Assembly: GCA_018873225.1 (NCBI GenBank)
Contig: JAEILZ010000003.1
Location: 3,286,001-3,350,000 of the forward strand
Source of the DNA: [Phialemoniopsis] sp. UDSM-2020
Taxonomy: Eukaryota > Ascomycota > Sordariomycetes > Thyridiales > Thyridiaceae
DNA: 64,000 nt
Reading direction: 5' to 3'
Below are positions 33,392 through 45,200 of the stretch, one piece after another (position 1 is the first letter of the stretch; the number at the start of each line of letters is the position of its first letter). Position numbers and translations under genes: made by a program. Under the pieces are notes generated by a model, which worked only from the letters and a program-made list of their open reading frames with translations, was not told the origin of the DNA and ran no database searches.

Positions 33392-34321
33392 ATGTCATCA
33401 AGGTGAGACCTCTATTCTACACAGTCTTCCACCCCTTTCCGTGCTGTCTATCGAGTGTGGGCGGCAACATGTGACGACATTGCGATGGGTGGGAAAACTT
33501 GTTGGGGGGAGCGCGACGACGACGACGTTTTGCGCCTGCGGTCGATCGATGACAAAAGCGCCTGCTCTTATTTATTTTGACAAGAAGTGTGTCTAACAAG
33601 CCCGTCGAATGCAGACATCCCAACGCGCACCTGCACCAGCGCGACTCGCGCAGCGCCCTCTTCGACGGCTACACCGGCTCCGGCGCCGACAGCTCGCGGC
33701 GGTCGACGGCGAGCCCGCTCGGCGGGTACGGCTACGGCCTGCCCTCGAACTCCGGGTCCTCACAGCACCTGGGCGTGCAGCAGAACGGCGGGGGGTACAG
33801 GCCGGCGACGCCGAACAGGAGGTAAGCGGGCCCAGGTCCTTGGGAGGGAGGAAATGGCGTCCAGGACACGGGAAAAGAACGCAACGAGAGACAGGTGCGC
33901 TGACGTGTCGGACGACATATGCAGGGGTCAATACAGCGATGCAGTGCTCAACGAGCTCGAGAGCCAGAACGACTCGCAAGTGGACGGCATTTTGGGCAAG
34001 GTGCGGGTGCTGAAGGAGGTGAGTTCTGCTCTCTGCACCGGGGCCTCGTCGGGAGACAAGACGCAATGCAGGCACAGAGACTGACAAGAGCCTTTTCTTT
34101 TCCCGCACATACAGATGACGGTAGCCATCGGCGACGAGATCAGAGAGTCGTCTGCGCTGGCGGAAAAGATGAACGACTCCTTTGACAAGACGCGCCTGCG
34201 CCTGCGCGGCACCATGAACCGCATGCTCGTCATGGCCGAGCGCACGGGCGTGAGCTGGAAGGTCTGGCTCGCCTTCTTCGCCGCCGTCTGCCTGCTCTTC
34301 ACATACGTCTGGCTCTTCTAA
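33392..34321 (+). CDS. BET1: Bet1-type R/Q-SNARE of ER-Golgi transport
   Basis: Bet1 is a tail-anchored Qc-SNARE for fusion of COPII vesicles with the Golgi. Four exons are inferred: 33392-33402 (11 nt, M-S-S-R), 33615-33821, 33925-34018 and 34115-34321, encoding 172 residues. Every junction keeps frame. An N-terminal Gly/Ser-rich region (RHPNAHLHQRDSRSALFDGY) is followed by the SNARE helix at about 77-140 (QYSDAVLNELESQNDSQVDG, MTVAIGDEIRESSALAEKMN). A C-terminal anchor (WKVWLAFFAAVCLLFTYVWL) ends at the stop. The first exon is the only way to reach an ATG that yields the fungal Bet1 N-terminus by splicing; the donor is AG-GTGAGA. An unspliced start in the 212-nt first intron (in-frame ACG/ATG-less) is less likely. 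Yeast Bet1 is about 142 residues; filamentous homologues carry this longer N-terminus. Confidence 0.88.
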
Positions 34322-34987
34322 AAGGGGCCAAGCAAGGAGGGGACAAAAGCCTTGTCCCAAGTTGAGATGACAAGCATCATACCACAGCACCGACCACCAT
34401 TATATTATCACGCGCCTCCCCTGTTTTTCGGGGTTTACTTCACGAGAGATTCACTGCGAAGAAGCATGGCAACACCGGTGTTCAAGGCGCGTCAATTTTG
34501 ATTTCGGCTCCCCACGGATCTGTATTTTACGCTGGGCGGGAGACAAAGAAAGGGGAGTACGGACCGGTAAAGAAAGAAGGGAATTTCCTATCTATCTGGC
34601 ATCCGAGTCTGGAAATGGAGGGGCAGGCTTATCACGCACGAACTTCTAGACATTATCATGTTGTAATAATCACGTAACGAGCATCATCGTCTTCCGTTTG
34701 AGAGAAAGCCCATTACCCCTTTTGGGGATGGCATCATAGAACGTAACTCTATGGGTATAATAAGTCGACGCTATCAACATGCCGAGTCATCTGGTCGTGA
34801 GTGACGTGGGACCGTGAATAACGGTGGTTTCGTGTGTTTGAGTAGTATTGGTCATCGTGATGACCGTTCGAAGTAGTGATTTGGATGGTGTACCGAGTCT
34901 GCCCTGTTCTCCCTCCTTGCAGTACGGCATTAAAGATTCTTCGTCCAAGTCAGAGGTAGATTCCTTCAGACTTTCCCATCGCAGATC
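34322..34987. other. Intergenic, convergent 3' ends of BET1 and APC15
   Basis: This 666-nt stretch between two convergent genes holds both 3' UTRs. No gene or repeat seen. Confidence 0.6.
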
Positions 34988-36193
34988 TCAGCCTCGGCGA
35001 CGCATCTGGGGACTGCTGCCTATCATACTGCTGCCGTCCCGGGACAGAAAGCCACTAATGTCGAGGCTGTTCCGGTCGCTCCGGGCCAGGCTGCTGCGGA
35101 ATCGCGCCGAGGATTGCGGCGGCGCCCTTGACGATGGCGCTGCCACCCAGCTCGAGTCCTGGCGGCCGCCGTTGCCGTCCTCGCTGCTGCTCAGCTCGGC
35201 CTCGGTGTCCGTGTGCTCGTAGCCGCCGAGGCTGAGGCCGCCCGCCGAGGGGATGTCGTCGTCGAGGTCGGCCTCCATGTCCATGTCGTCGAGGCCGCCC
35301 GTCTCGAGGCCGCGCCGCGGGTGCAGGTGCACCAGGTCGTCCTCCTGGAGCATCTGGGACCGGTCCTCGTCGTCGAGGTCCGCCTCGCCGCCGTACATCT
35401 CCGACGCGTCCTCGGCCTGCTGCTCCCCGCGCGCCATCATCTCGCGCACGCGATCCTCGTTGGCGCGCGCGTGACGCACCTCGCGCCTCTGGCCCACGCC
35501 GCCTCCTTCCTCATCGTCGTCATCATTGTCGTCCGAGGCCGCTGACGAGTCCGATCCTTCCTCGTCGCTGTCCATGCCGTCGTATCCGAAACCAGCAGAT
35601 AGATCCGCGTCGGGGATCTCGTCGTCCAGGTCGCGCTCCTCGTCCATGCCCATGGCCATCTCATCGGCGTCCATGGGCTCGCCGTCGGGGCCCAGCATCT
35701 CTGTCGGCGCCATGCCCTCCATGGTCGTGCCGCCGGCCTCCGCCTCCGCGTCGGCGAGCTGCTGCGCTAGCTGCTCGCGTCGCATGGCCTCGGCGTGCTC
35801 CTCCTGCTCACGGCGCTCCTCGCGCATCTGGTACAGCGTTTTGGCCACGCCTGGGGGCCGCAGCCACGTGGCACCAAAGTTGGCGACGTTGAGTTTGCGA
35901 CGCGCCTGCTGCGCTTCATCGTAGCGTAGTCGGGCTAGGGGTGTGCGCTCGAGAGCGGCCTGGTTCTGGCGGCGGGAAGAAGGGGTGGCTCCCGTGATGG
36001 CGTCGGGGCCGAGGAGCTCGGGGTTGTTTGCTTGGGTGAGAGGGTAGCGGGAGGAGGTGTACCATAGCGAATGAGACTGCGCAAGATTGTGATTAGCCTT
36101 CCTTTCAAAGAAACACGACTAAGAAAAAGAAACCTCAGATGTCTTTGAGAAACTCACATCGCTCGGTGTCAGGTCTGGGAGCATAGAAAACAT
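34988..36193 (-). CDS. APC15: Anaphase-promoting complex subunit Apc15/Mnd2
   Basis: Apc15/Mnd2 is a small regulatory subunit of the APC/C ubiquitin ligase; it promotes turnover of checkpoint-bound Cdc20, and in yeast Mnd2 restrains Ama1 in meiosis. Two exons, 36193-36158 (36 nt) and 36076-34988, with an 81-nt intron, encode 374 residues. The conserved N-terminal block is MFSMLPDLTPSDSHSLWYTS, then LARLRYDEAQQARRKLNVAN and FGATWLRPPGVAKTLYQMRE, typical of fungal Apc15. A charged coiled-coil follows (MREERREQEEHAEAMRREQL). The rest is long, acidic and disordered (many Asp/Glu/Ser runs), as in Mnd2, ending in a basic MRRRG. It converges with BET1 and faces 6 kb of non-coding DNA upstream. Confidence 0.85.
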
Positions 36194-39100
36194 CTTGGTG
36201 GGGTTGTCAAGTCAATCGAGACGCGTTCAAGATGATGAAGTCTTCAGTCTGATCATGTTCCTGGGATACAAGCCGCCATGCAGCGCCGGTATCAGATCTG
36301 AATGGCGTGATATTCGGCTGGCTAGAAATTCCCTAGTTGAAGTGATTGTCACAAAGGTTGAGTGGCTACGAGTTGAATATGCCAGGCGGTCGCGAAGTTG
36401 ATTAAAGTGTACAATGGTACACTTTGGGGCAGGGGACGTGCCTTTGATCCCCCACCTAAGCGCAAGCGCGCGTTTGTTAACCACCATGATCTGTGCTTGG
36501 CAAAAACCAGGGGTACCTCAACCCCAACCCTGTGCTGAATATTATGGACAGGCCACAAAATGTGAAAAGAGGTTCATGCACTACCTACCTAGGTACTATA
36601 TGATACTTTGTATGGACGTCCAGCAAAGCTCTGGGTACGTGATTTGATGCGCCAACAGAGTGGGTTTCAAATGCATTCGACGTCGTGTTCGCTTGCAAGC
36701 TTGGTAGGCTCGGACAGCATCCCAAATCAAAACCCTGTGTTCATCGGTTGCCCTCTTCTCAACCCCATCGTCGATCGCTTTACGTGTTCTCTTTACCCTG
36801 GTAAAGCATCTTCCTCCCGACCAGCCGCTCGGATCGGCTTTTACGGTATGGACTTAAGAAGAAAGGAGGGGAGTAGAGCATGCAAATACATCTTCCGCCA
36901 TTGGCTCATCGAAAGAACCAATGCTGACCATTACGGCCATCGGGAACTCCTCACCAGCTAGGTAACGTCCTAGGCCCAGGCTGCCGAGCGCCATGATGTT
37001 CAGGCGTTAGTGGAGCGGCTGTCCCCAGTTGGACTTGCCCCTTCCCTAGTGCCGCCGGGCGCGGAGACCCGGGGCAGGGGGACTGGCAATGAGAGTTTCT
37101 GTGAGGTAATAGTAAGGCATGGCTGCAACGTTAATTCAACAGGACCCTTGAAGTGACGTCCATGGGGCTGTCAGCCTCCTCTGGACGACAATGTCCAACA
37201 TGACATTTTCCTTTTGCTACGGGGGGCTGAACCTGCAGATCGCAGCTCAGTGCTCACTCTATTTGCGACCTGTTCAGGCCTGGCGGTGTGACTGTGCGAC
37301 GACTCCCTGACTTTTCCTTCTTGGCGCTAGACCAGGGCAATTTCGGGTGTTTTCGGGCGACGGCCAAGAGGGTCCAAAACACCAAAAACCATTACGCTGG
37401 CCAATGCTTATGGCGTGGTCATAGAATTTACACACGCTCTCATGTCGCCTCCTGATAGATGCATCCCCACCGACTACTCGGTGCATTGGAAGGTGGCTCT
37501 TGTTACCCTGGACCGCCGGGCGCATCATGAGCGTGCAACATTGCCGGATGAGCCGATTTCGGCAAAACAGGGCGTTGAACGGCAACAGAAGCTCGCCAAG
37601 AGTACGGGACGTCGTGATGATATGTTGTGTGCATTGCTTACGGAGGAGGCATGTAGATCATGGATGGGAGGATCGTCAGAGAGCGTCGTACAAAGGGAAA
37701 CAATATGAGACTGCGCAAGATCAGGTCGGTTTAAAACGGTGCTCAAGCCTGGCTCTGTGGCACACCTACAGCGTTGAGGTCCTCTACTCACCTTTTGTAA
37801 TAAGAACGTTGACGAAATTATGCCTGACATCAATCGTCATTCTGCAAAGCAGTATCCAGGCAGCAGTAACCTTTTCGCCCTTTCTTGCATTGGTGGTTGG
37901 TCACGTCGTGCGGGATGCCATGCGGAGCAGGGGACCGCAATCCCCCCCCTGGTGCCACCTGGTGTTCGCAGCCCAAAGAGATCCCGAATGCACCAGCACG
38001 TTTGGCTTCAGTCTAGGCGAGCACTACTCCGTCGACATGTACATACATGCGTATGTACATACTGACACCAAGATGGATGATAATCGTGCCTGTGCATATG
38101 TGCGAGCGGGGGATCTCATCTTTCATCTCCCCCTCCTTCGGGCGATGTGCAGTGGGGGTTGTTTGGAAGCTAAAATGGTGCACCACCTCTTGTTGGCCTG
38201 AGATAAGAGATGGCCATGGATTGCGGCTAGAGCCGTGATTGGCTGCCCGTTTTGATTTTCTGATGTCGAATCTTTTACAGCAACATAAGGTAGTGTTAAC
38301 CTGAACCTTGGGTGGTATCCCCAGATGGCTACCAAGGCACGAGGCCAGCGAACATGTTCGGAATTTAGCGTCGCATTCAGCGGATGCATCTGTCCTCCTC
38401 TCTCTTACCCCGTTCCGCAAGAGGCGCACTGCATCCTGTAGCACGACATGGCTCGTACAGATCGGACGGGTAGGTGATACGTCCACCAAGCTATACTAGG
38501 AAGTTTTGCCGGCAAGGAGTTCTTTAGCATATTCTAGATCGATTACATGGGCCTGTGTGAATCGAGTTGAGCAGACACAGGCTGCAAGAATAGTGAAGGC
38601 TGAGATGGCTTCTCCTGCGCAGAGAGTTCATTGAATGTGTGGCTCCAAGACCGTCTAGGGGAAACCATGGCTGTCCTTTCAAAAGTGCCTAAACTTCTCC
38701 TAGCAGTGTGCCAGATTTCCGGCTGGCCGTAGATGACCCCGAGGTTGCGGAGGCAATGATATGCAGACCAACAGAGCTAACGCTGTATTCGAATTAATCT
38801 AAGTACTGAAGGCACCTCTCGATACGATAAGGCACGTCAGTCAGCCTTTGGCCATTCCTCGGTTAGGGGACCATCGAAACTCGTACCAGTGATCAGTGGT
38901 GGGCGACATCGGCCGTGCTTCCATTGAAAAGACTGGGCGGTGATTGGACGGGCAGCTTCAGAATTGCGTCGAGCTTGACGTCCACCACTCTGTCTAGCCC
39001 AAAAGTAGACCAGGGTGCCGTAGCCTTGGCCTGCAGATTGAGCTCCAGATCCCTGCCGTGCATGGGTAAACCTTGTCCGAATTGCGTCTGCATGTGGGGT

Positions 39101-42100
39101 ACATCCATGAGTCGCTGGATGGAAGAACGTATTGGAGGGCGAGTTTTTGCTACTCAAGCCCATTTTGCGCTCTGAAACGACTTTGGCTTTTTTCTTCTTT
39201 CCAGTCAGGGTCCGCCAGAGCCTCAATTTGTCCGTGAACACACCGCTCACAACGATCGAATGATTGGAGGGAATGCCACCTGCACCGTCTCGTGTGCTGA
39301 AGATCAGAGGGGGTGGCACACTTGCGGGGTGAGTACCCCTCGGAAGTCATGGATCAGAGACAAATTGTACCTCCACGCTGAATGGTACAGGAGAAAAAAG
39401 TAATAGGCCAACATTACTCCCCTTGACATGTGAAGCGCATTTTGTAAGTGTTTGGATTGAGCAACCTCAGACACCCTTCCAAAGGGTCGTGGATGCAGCC
39501 GTGGTGGTGGACAGATCGGTTAGCTCGAGTAACAGAGACCATTCGTCATGCTAGCAGATGGCCACGGTACACGACGCAGATCAGTGACTGACTCTTCGCA
39601 ACGAACCTGCTCAGCGCACCAGTAGTATCGCAACGACGGTACCTGAAGGGGCAGATGGCCGAGGATCCTTCTGCACCACGGTCCAGGGTACCACGTACGT
39701 AGATATTGCGCTCGTTGGCATCGGCGTTTCAAGGAAAAGGTGGTACCACGTAGGTGGGCTGTCTTCGGAGGCAATGTAGCCTGACAAAATGTCGGACATG
39801 GACAGATGGTAGAGCAGGTACCCGACTCTTTTCCGCCCACAGGACTGTCCAGTGTCTGGTCTGGTGAGATTTCGGAGTTTGGAGGAGCCAGCCGGGTCGA
39901 CGCTGGGAGAGTGAGTGCCAAGGGAGATGATTAGCCGTGGGATTATCAGTGACGGCGATCAGAGCAGAGTTGTCATTGATTTGCGTACTGCAAGTGCGCA
40001 TCGCCCGAGAATGGCACGACTGCCAGATTATCTCTTGGCTGACATTTCACCTGCGCCCGGTTCGTTTCTAGCCAAACACGCTCTGGGGCCCCTGTTTCTT
40101 GGTGGGCTTAGTGGGCTTTCAGGCCATGCCAGCGGTACCAACCCTGCAACCCTGCCGCGAGCGCCCCTCATCAGACCCTTCCCATTCCCTGCTCGGCCTC
40201 AAGCTGTTTTTGGGTGCTTCTGTGTTGCTGGATGAGCAACCCTGGTGCCTTGGAAGCATTCAGGGCTCTCCACCAGCCCCCCACCTTGTTGTTAGCTCCG
40301 TCTCTTAGCTGCCACATGCTTGTCCCTAGCAGCCCTAGTTACCGTCGTTGTCTATCTCTCTTTTTTTTTCTGCTCAGCGCCAGTGCTGTCTCTTAGCGGC
40401 AGAGGGAAGTCGTCCCATTCATCCCCCGCCAATCCACCTGCGTCCCTCTCCTCCGAGACCATCCAGTCCGTCTCGGCGTGATCCAGGGTACCTACATTCT
40501 CCAAAACTTTCCGGGTTCGCTTTGTGTGTGCTCTCATGCAGTGGGTGGTGAATTATTGATGCTCCTTCTTCCCTACCACTTGTACCTACTCCTCCGTAGC
40601 CTTGGCCACCGTTCCGGACAGAAATCCATCATAAAAGCCTTCATTGCCACACCTCCTTCCTCTCCTCCTCCTTCCCTCTCTTTCCTCCCTCTTTGCACAT
40701 CTTCTGCTTTGCTCTCACGATTCATAGCTCAGCAGTCCTCCCTGTCCACGGTGCTTCTAGATATTTTGCCTACGTCCTCCTGTGAAAACTGCGGATAGAC
40801 CTTTTGGTAAGTGGAAACCGCCGCATCCTGTCTCCAACACTCCCCTGCCCAATTTATATGATGTATCGAGACTCCAATGGCCAGCCTGGAATATTCGAAG
40901 AAGTCCAATCGAATGGATGAGACACACGACGAGGAATCAAAAGCCATTGGTATTGCAAACAACGACCTTTTTGAGTCTCGTACTCTGGTGCTGTCCTCGA
41001 AGCGCACCGCGGTGGTGCTGCTGACGGTGCCATGGGTGGTTTGCAACATGTCACTCCACCAACACCAAGAGTACCTCGGGTGTTTCGCGAGTCGTACACA
41101 CAACCGCGCAAATTGAAGCGCACGAAACACCAAGCCTCGGTCGAAGACCACGAAATCCCAAATACTTCATTTGGCGCATGCGATGATGCGAATTCGTTAC
41201 ACCTGCGACCGACGGCATGCGATTGTGCGCAACCTGGAACGTGGGCGCAGAGTCGCAGCACCACCCAGGAAAATCCCACTCGAGCCCCGGCATGCCAGAT
41301 TAGGTCGGCAGCCAGAATCAAGCATTCTCAACTGGTTCCGGGTCCGGGCCTAGGTCTGGGTCTGGCTCCAGGACTGCGTCTGGGTCAAATGGACACAAAT
41401 ATGCCATTTTATCGCCCTATCAGAGTGGTCGACCAAAGCCGCATTTGCACATGCATTAGGCTCGCCCTAATTGGCTCCAAGGGGCCTGTCGTCGCATCTG
41501 CATCCCATGCAAGACCACCCGCCTAAAATGGCCCCAGAGTGGACCTCGGACCAGATACGGAAGCTTTCCCCACCAAAATCGCCAACGAGATACCTACCAT
41601 CTGGGCATTCATGTGCTCGTAGATGTCTTGTTGCAGGCCAGGCCGCCGCAGCTGCCAATAAGCGGTGCATGTATATCATGGTTTTCCAGGCTACTGGCAT
41701 CCGGCAGATGTGTGGGGTCTGGCTATTTGTGCTGGTTTTTTGAACCCCCCGCGCTGGTCTGGTATCAGTGGTTGGTGCACAAATCTCATAATCGGAGCTT
41801 GGGCACAACATCTCCGTGGGAAAACGAGGCTATGGGTGTGGAGGTTAGGTTTGCGAGGAAAGCCTGGACTGTGGGAGGCATGCATTGAGAACAAACCATG
41901 GGCTCCTGCAAACTCTCCTCTCCCGTTCCTTTCCCTAAACCCTGTCCTGCCCCCGAGTTACTTTTAATAAAACGAACCGCCAGTCTCAGAACTGGATTCT
42001 ACTGAACGACATTGTAAACCATCATTTTCGGATTCTATCGCGACGGCTAGCCATCGGAGTCTTGATCTCACTTACCGTCATTCTCACAGCCTTGCCTGCG

Positions 42101-42252
42101 TACTTCATGCTAAACTGCTCCTCTCTAGAACGCTCTTGATAGAGCAGCGCCGCTGCTCCCCCTCCCTCCTCCTAGCCGACGTCGACATCCCTTGTCGACC
42201 ACATCCATCTTGACATATCCTTCCTGTCAATCGTATCCGACAGTCGCCTAGC
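36194..42252. other. 6-kb gene-poor interval between divergent APC15 and GLT1
   Basis: I find no convincing gene in this interval. The longest frames (233 codons at 37500-38201 plus; 160 at 38837-39319 minus; 164 at 41032-41526 plus) have no recognisable motif. A CT-rich tract at about 40640-40740 followed by a small ATG frame (40877-41116) is a possible transcription unit. A second CT-rich stretch at about 42100-42200 lies just before the GLT1 start and is its likely leader. No tRNA or transposon seen. Confidence 0.5.
40877..41116 (+). CDS. Possible small ORF or uORF (79 codons), doubtful
   Basis: An ATG-initiated frame (begins MASLEYSKKSNRMDETHDEE) lies about 140 nt after a long pyrimidine-rich tract of the kind seen before fungal transcription starts. 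I recognise no family and the C-terminal half looks random. It could be a short peptide, the first exon of a longer gene, an upstream frame in a very long GLT1 leader, or nothing. Confidence 0.15.
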   Translation: MASLEYSKKSNRMDETHDEESKAIGIANNDLFESRTLVLSSKRTAVVLLTVPWVVCNMSLHQHQEYLGCFASRTHNRAN

Positions 42253-45200
42253 ATGGGCCTGACTGTGGACTTCGACGACCGACAGACACACATCGAGGCT
42301 GAATCTGAGGAGTATCATCCTTATGAATATCAGACGGAGAACAATGGCTCGTGGGCTGGAGCTTTACCGGTGAAGCAGTAAGTACAGGATTGGTACTCGA
42401 ATAGGAATGCTTTGTGCTGACGGAGTCGACTAGGGGTCTTTATGATCCTGCTTTCGAGAAGGATGCTTGTGGTGTAGGCTTCGCTTGGTAAGAGACCTAT
42501 CCGCGATATCTTTGGTGCGGATTTTCTAACACTGATGTAGCCATATCAAGGGCAAGCCGAGCCACAAAATTGTTAGCGATGGTGAGTAAACTTCTATCTG
42601 AAACATTATGTTGTTCTCCAGAAGCTGACAGTGATTTAGCTCGAAACCTCCTGTGCAACATGACCCATCGCGGTGCTGTGGGTTCGGATGCACGAGATGG
42701 AGATGGAGCTGGTGTCATGACTTCCATCCCCCACAAGTTCTTCATCAAGAACTTTGAGCGGGAGGAAGGGATCAAGCTGCCCCCTCTGGGCCAGTACGCT
42801 GTGGGAAACCTGTTCTTCAAGCCTGATCCCGAGACACTCCAGGAATCCAAGAGGCAGTTGGAAGACATTGCCGAATCGCTGGGCCTGCGCGTTTTGGGAT
42901 GGCGAGAGCCTCCCGTAGACTCCACCCTCCTTGGTCCTGCCGCTTCTTCGCGCGAGCCCATCATCATGCAGCCTTTTGTTGTGCTCACCTCTGCGTACGG
43001 ACCCGGCAACGCTCCCGAGATGACTGACCCGGAGAAGTTTGACGAGCGGCTATTCGAAAGACAGCTGTACGTTCTGCGCAAGCGGGCCACACACACTATC
43101 GGTCTCCAGAACTGGTTCTATCTCTGCTCCCTTTCCAACAAGAACATTGTGTACAAGGGTCAGCTTGCCCCCATCCAGGTCTACCAGTACTACCACGATC
43201 TGGTCAACGCCGACTACGAGGCTCATTTCGCTCTCGTTCATTCCCGGTTCTCGACCAACACATTCCCGTCTTGGGACCGTGCCCAGCCTCTGCGGTGGGC
43301 TGCTCACAACGGTGAGATCAACACTCTGCGTGGAAACAAGAACTGGATGCGCGCTCGTGAGGGTGTCATGTCCTCGAACGTCTTTGGCGAGGAGCTCGAG
43401 CTGCTTTATCCCATTGTCGAGGATGGCGGTTCCGATTCCGCTGCATTTGACAACGTTTTGGAATTGTTGTCTATCAACGGAGTTCTCTCGCTCCCTGAGG
43501 CTGTCATGCTCATGGTCCCCGAGGCGTGGCAAGGAAACACGCTCATGGACCCCAAGAAGGCCGCTTTCTACGAGTGGGCGGCTTGCCAGATGGAGCCTTG
43601 GGACGGCCCTGCTCTGTTCACTTTCGCCGATGGCCGTTTCTGCGGTGCCAACTTGGACCGAAACGGTCTGAGACCCTGCCGATTCTACGTCATGGACGAC
43701 GACCGCATCATCTGCGCCTCCGAGGTCGGCACCATCCCCGTCGATCCTGAGCGTGTTATCCAAAAGGGTCGTCTCCAGCCTGGTCGTATGTTGCTGGTCG
43801 ACACCAAGGCTGGCCGCATCATCGACGACTCTGAGCTCAAGGAGGCTGTGTCCAGCCGGCAGGACTTCCGATCATGGCTTGACAACGAACTCATTACGAT
43901 GCCCAAGGTTCTCGATACGCTCTCCGGTGATGCACAGCTGAGCCTGGAAGCGAAGCCGGACGCCATTGCACTCCAAGAGGACCCCATGCTGCACGCTTTC
44001 GGCTATACCTTTGAGCAAGTCAGTCTTCTCCTGGCGCCCATGGCTTCCGACGAGAAGGAGGCTCTTGGTTCTATGGGTAACGACGCCCCGCTGGCGTGCC
44101 TTGCGCAGGCACCGCGTCTGCTCTACGAGTACTTCCGACAGCTCTTCGCGCAGGTCACAAACCCTCCAATCGACCCTATCAGAGAGTCCATTGTCATGTC
44201 TCTGGAGTGCTATGTTGGCCCTCAGGGCAACCTGCTTGAGATGGATGCCACCCAGTGCGGTCGCCTGCTCCTCCCGAGCCCCATTCTCTCCATCCCCGAG
44301 TTCAACGCTCTCAAGAATATGTCGAAGCTTCACCCTGAGTGGACCGTCAAGACTATTGATCTCACTTTCCCCAAGAAGGATGGCATTCAGGGCTACATCA
44401 AGCACCTCGACTACATCTGCAATGAAACCACGGCCGCGATCGAGGCGCGGGACCGCATCATCGTCCTCTCGGACCGAAAGACCTCTGCTGACCGTGTTCC
44501 CGTCTCGGCTCTGCTCGCTTCCGGTATGGTTCACCACCATCTCGTCAACAACAAGTGGCGAGCCATGGCTGCCATCGTTCTTGAGACTGCTGAGGCTCGT
44601 GAGGTTCACCACATGTGTGTCCTGCTCGGTTATGGAGCTGATGCCGTCAACCCTTACCTTGCTATGGAGTGCATCCTCAAGCTGAACCGCGAGAAGCTCA
44701 TCAAGAAGAAGATCACTGACGAGATGCTGATCCGCAACTACAAGCACTCGTGCGATGGAGGCATTCTCAAGGTTATGAGCAAGATGGGAATTTCAACCCT
44801 GGCCAGTTACAAGGGTGCCCAGATCTTTGAGGCACTTGGTGTCGATGACACTGTTGTCGAGCGCTGCTTCAAAGGTACTGCTTCTCGCATCAAGGGTGTG
44901 ACCTTTGAGGCCATCGCCGAGGATGCGTTCCGCTTCCACGAGAAGGGTTTCCCCTCTCGCAGCACTGTTTCCATCCCTGGTCTGACCGAGTCCGGCGAGT
45001 ATCATTGGCGTGACGGTGGCGAAGCCCACATTAACGACCCTTCCTCTATTGCCAACATCCAGGACGCTGTGCGCACCAAGAATGACAAGTCCTACGAGGC
45101 CTACTCCCGCTCCGAGTACGAGCAGATCAAGGCTTGCACCCTGCGCGGCATGCTTGACTTCAAGTTTGACGACTGTACTCCTGTCCCCATCGACCAGGTC

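Noticed and set aside
35864..35876. CACGTG E-box
   Set aside because: Lies inside the APC15 coding sequence; a 6-mer is expected many times in 64 kb by chance.
37500..38201. 233-codon plus-strand frame
   Set aside because: Erratic composition, many rare codons and no family resemblance; judged chance.
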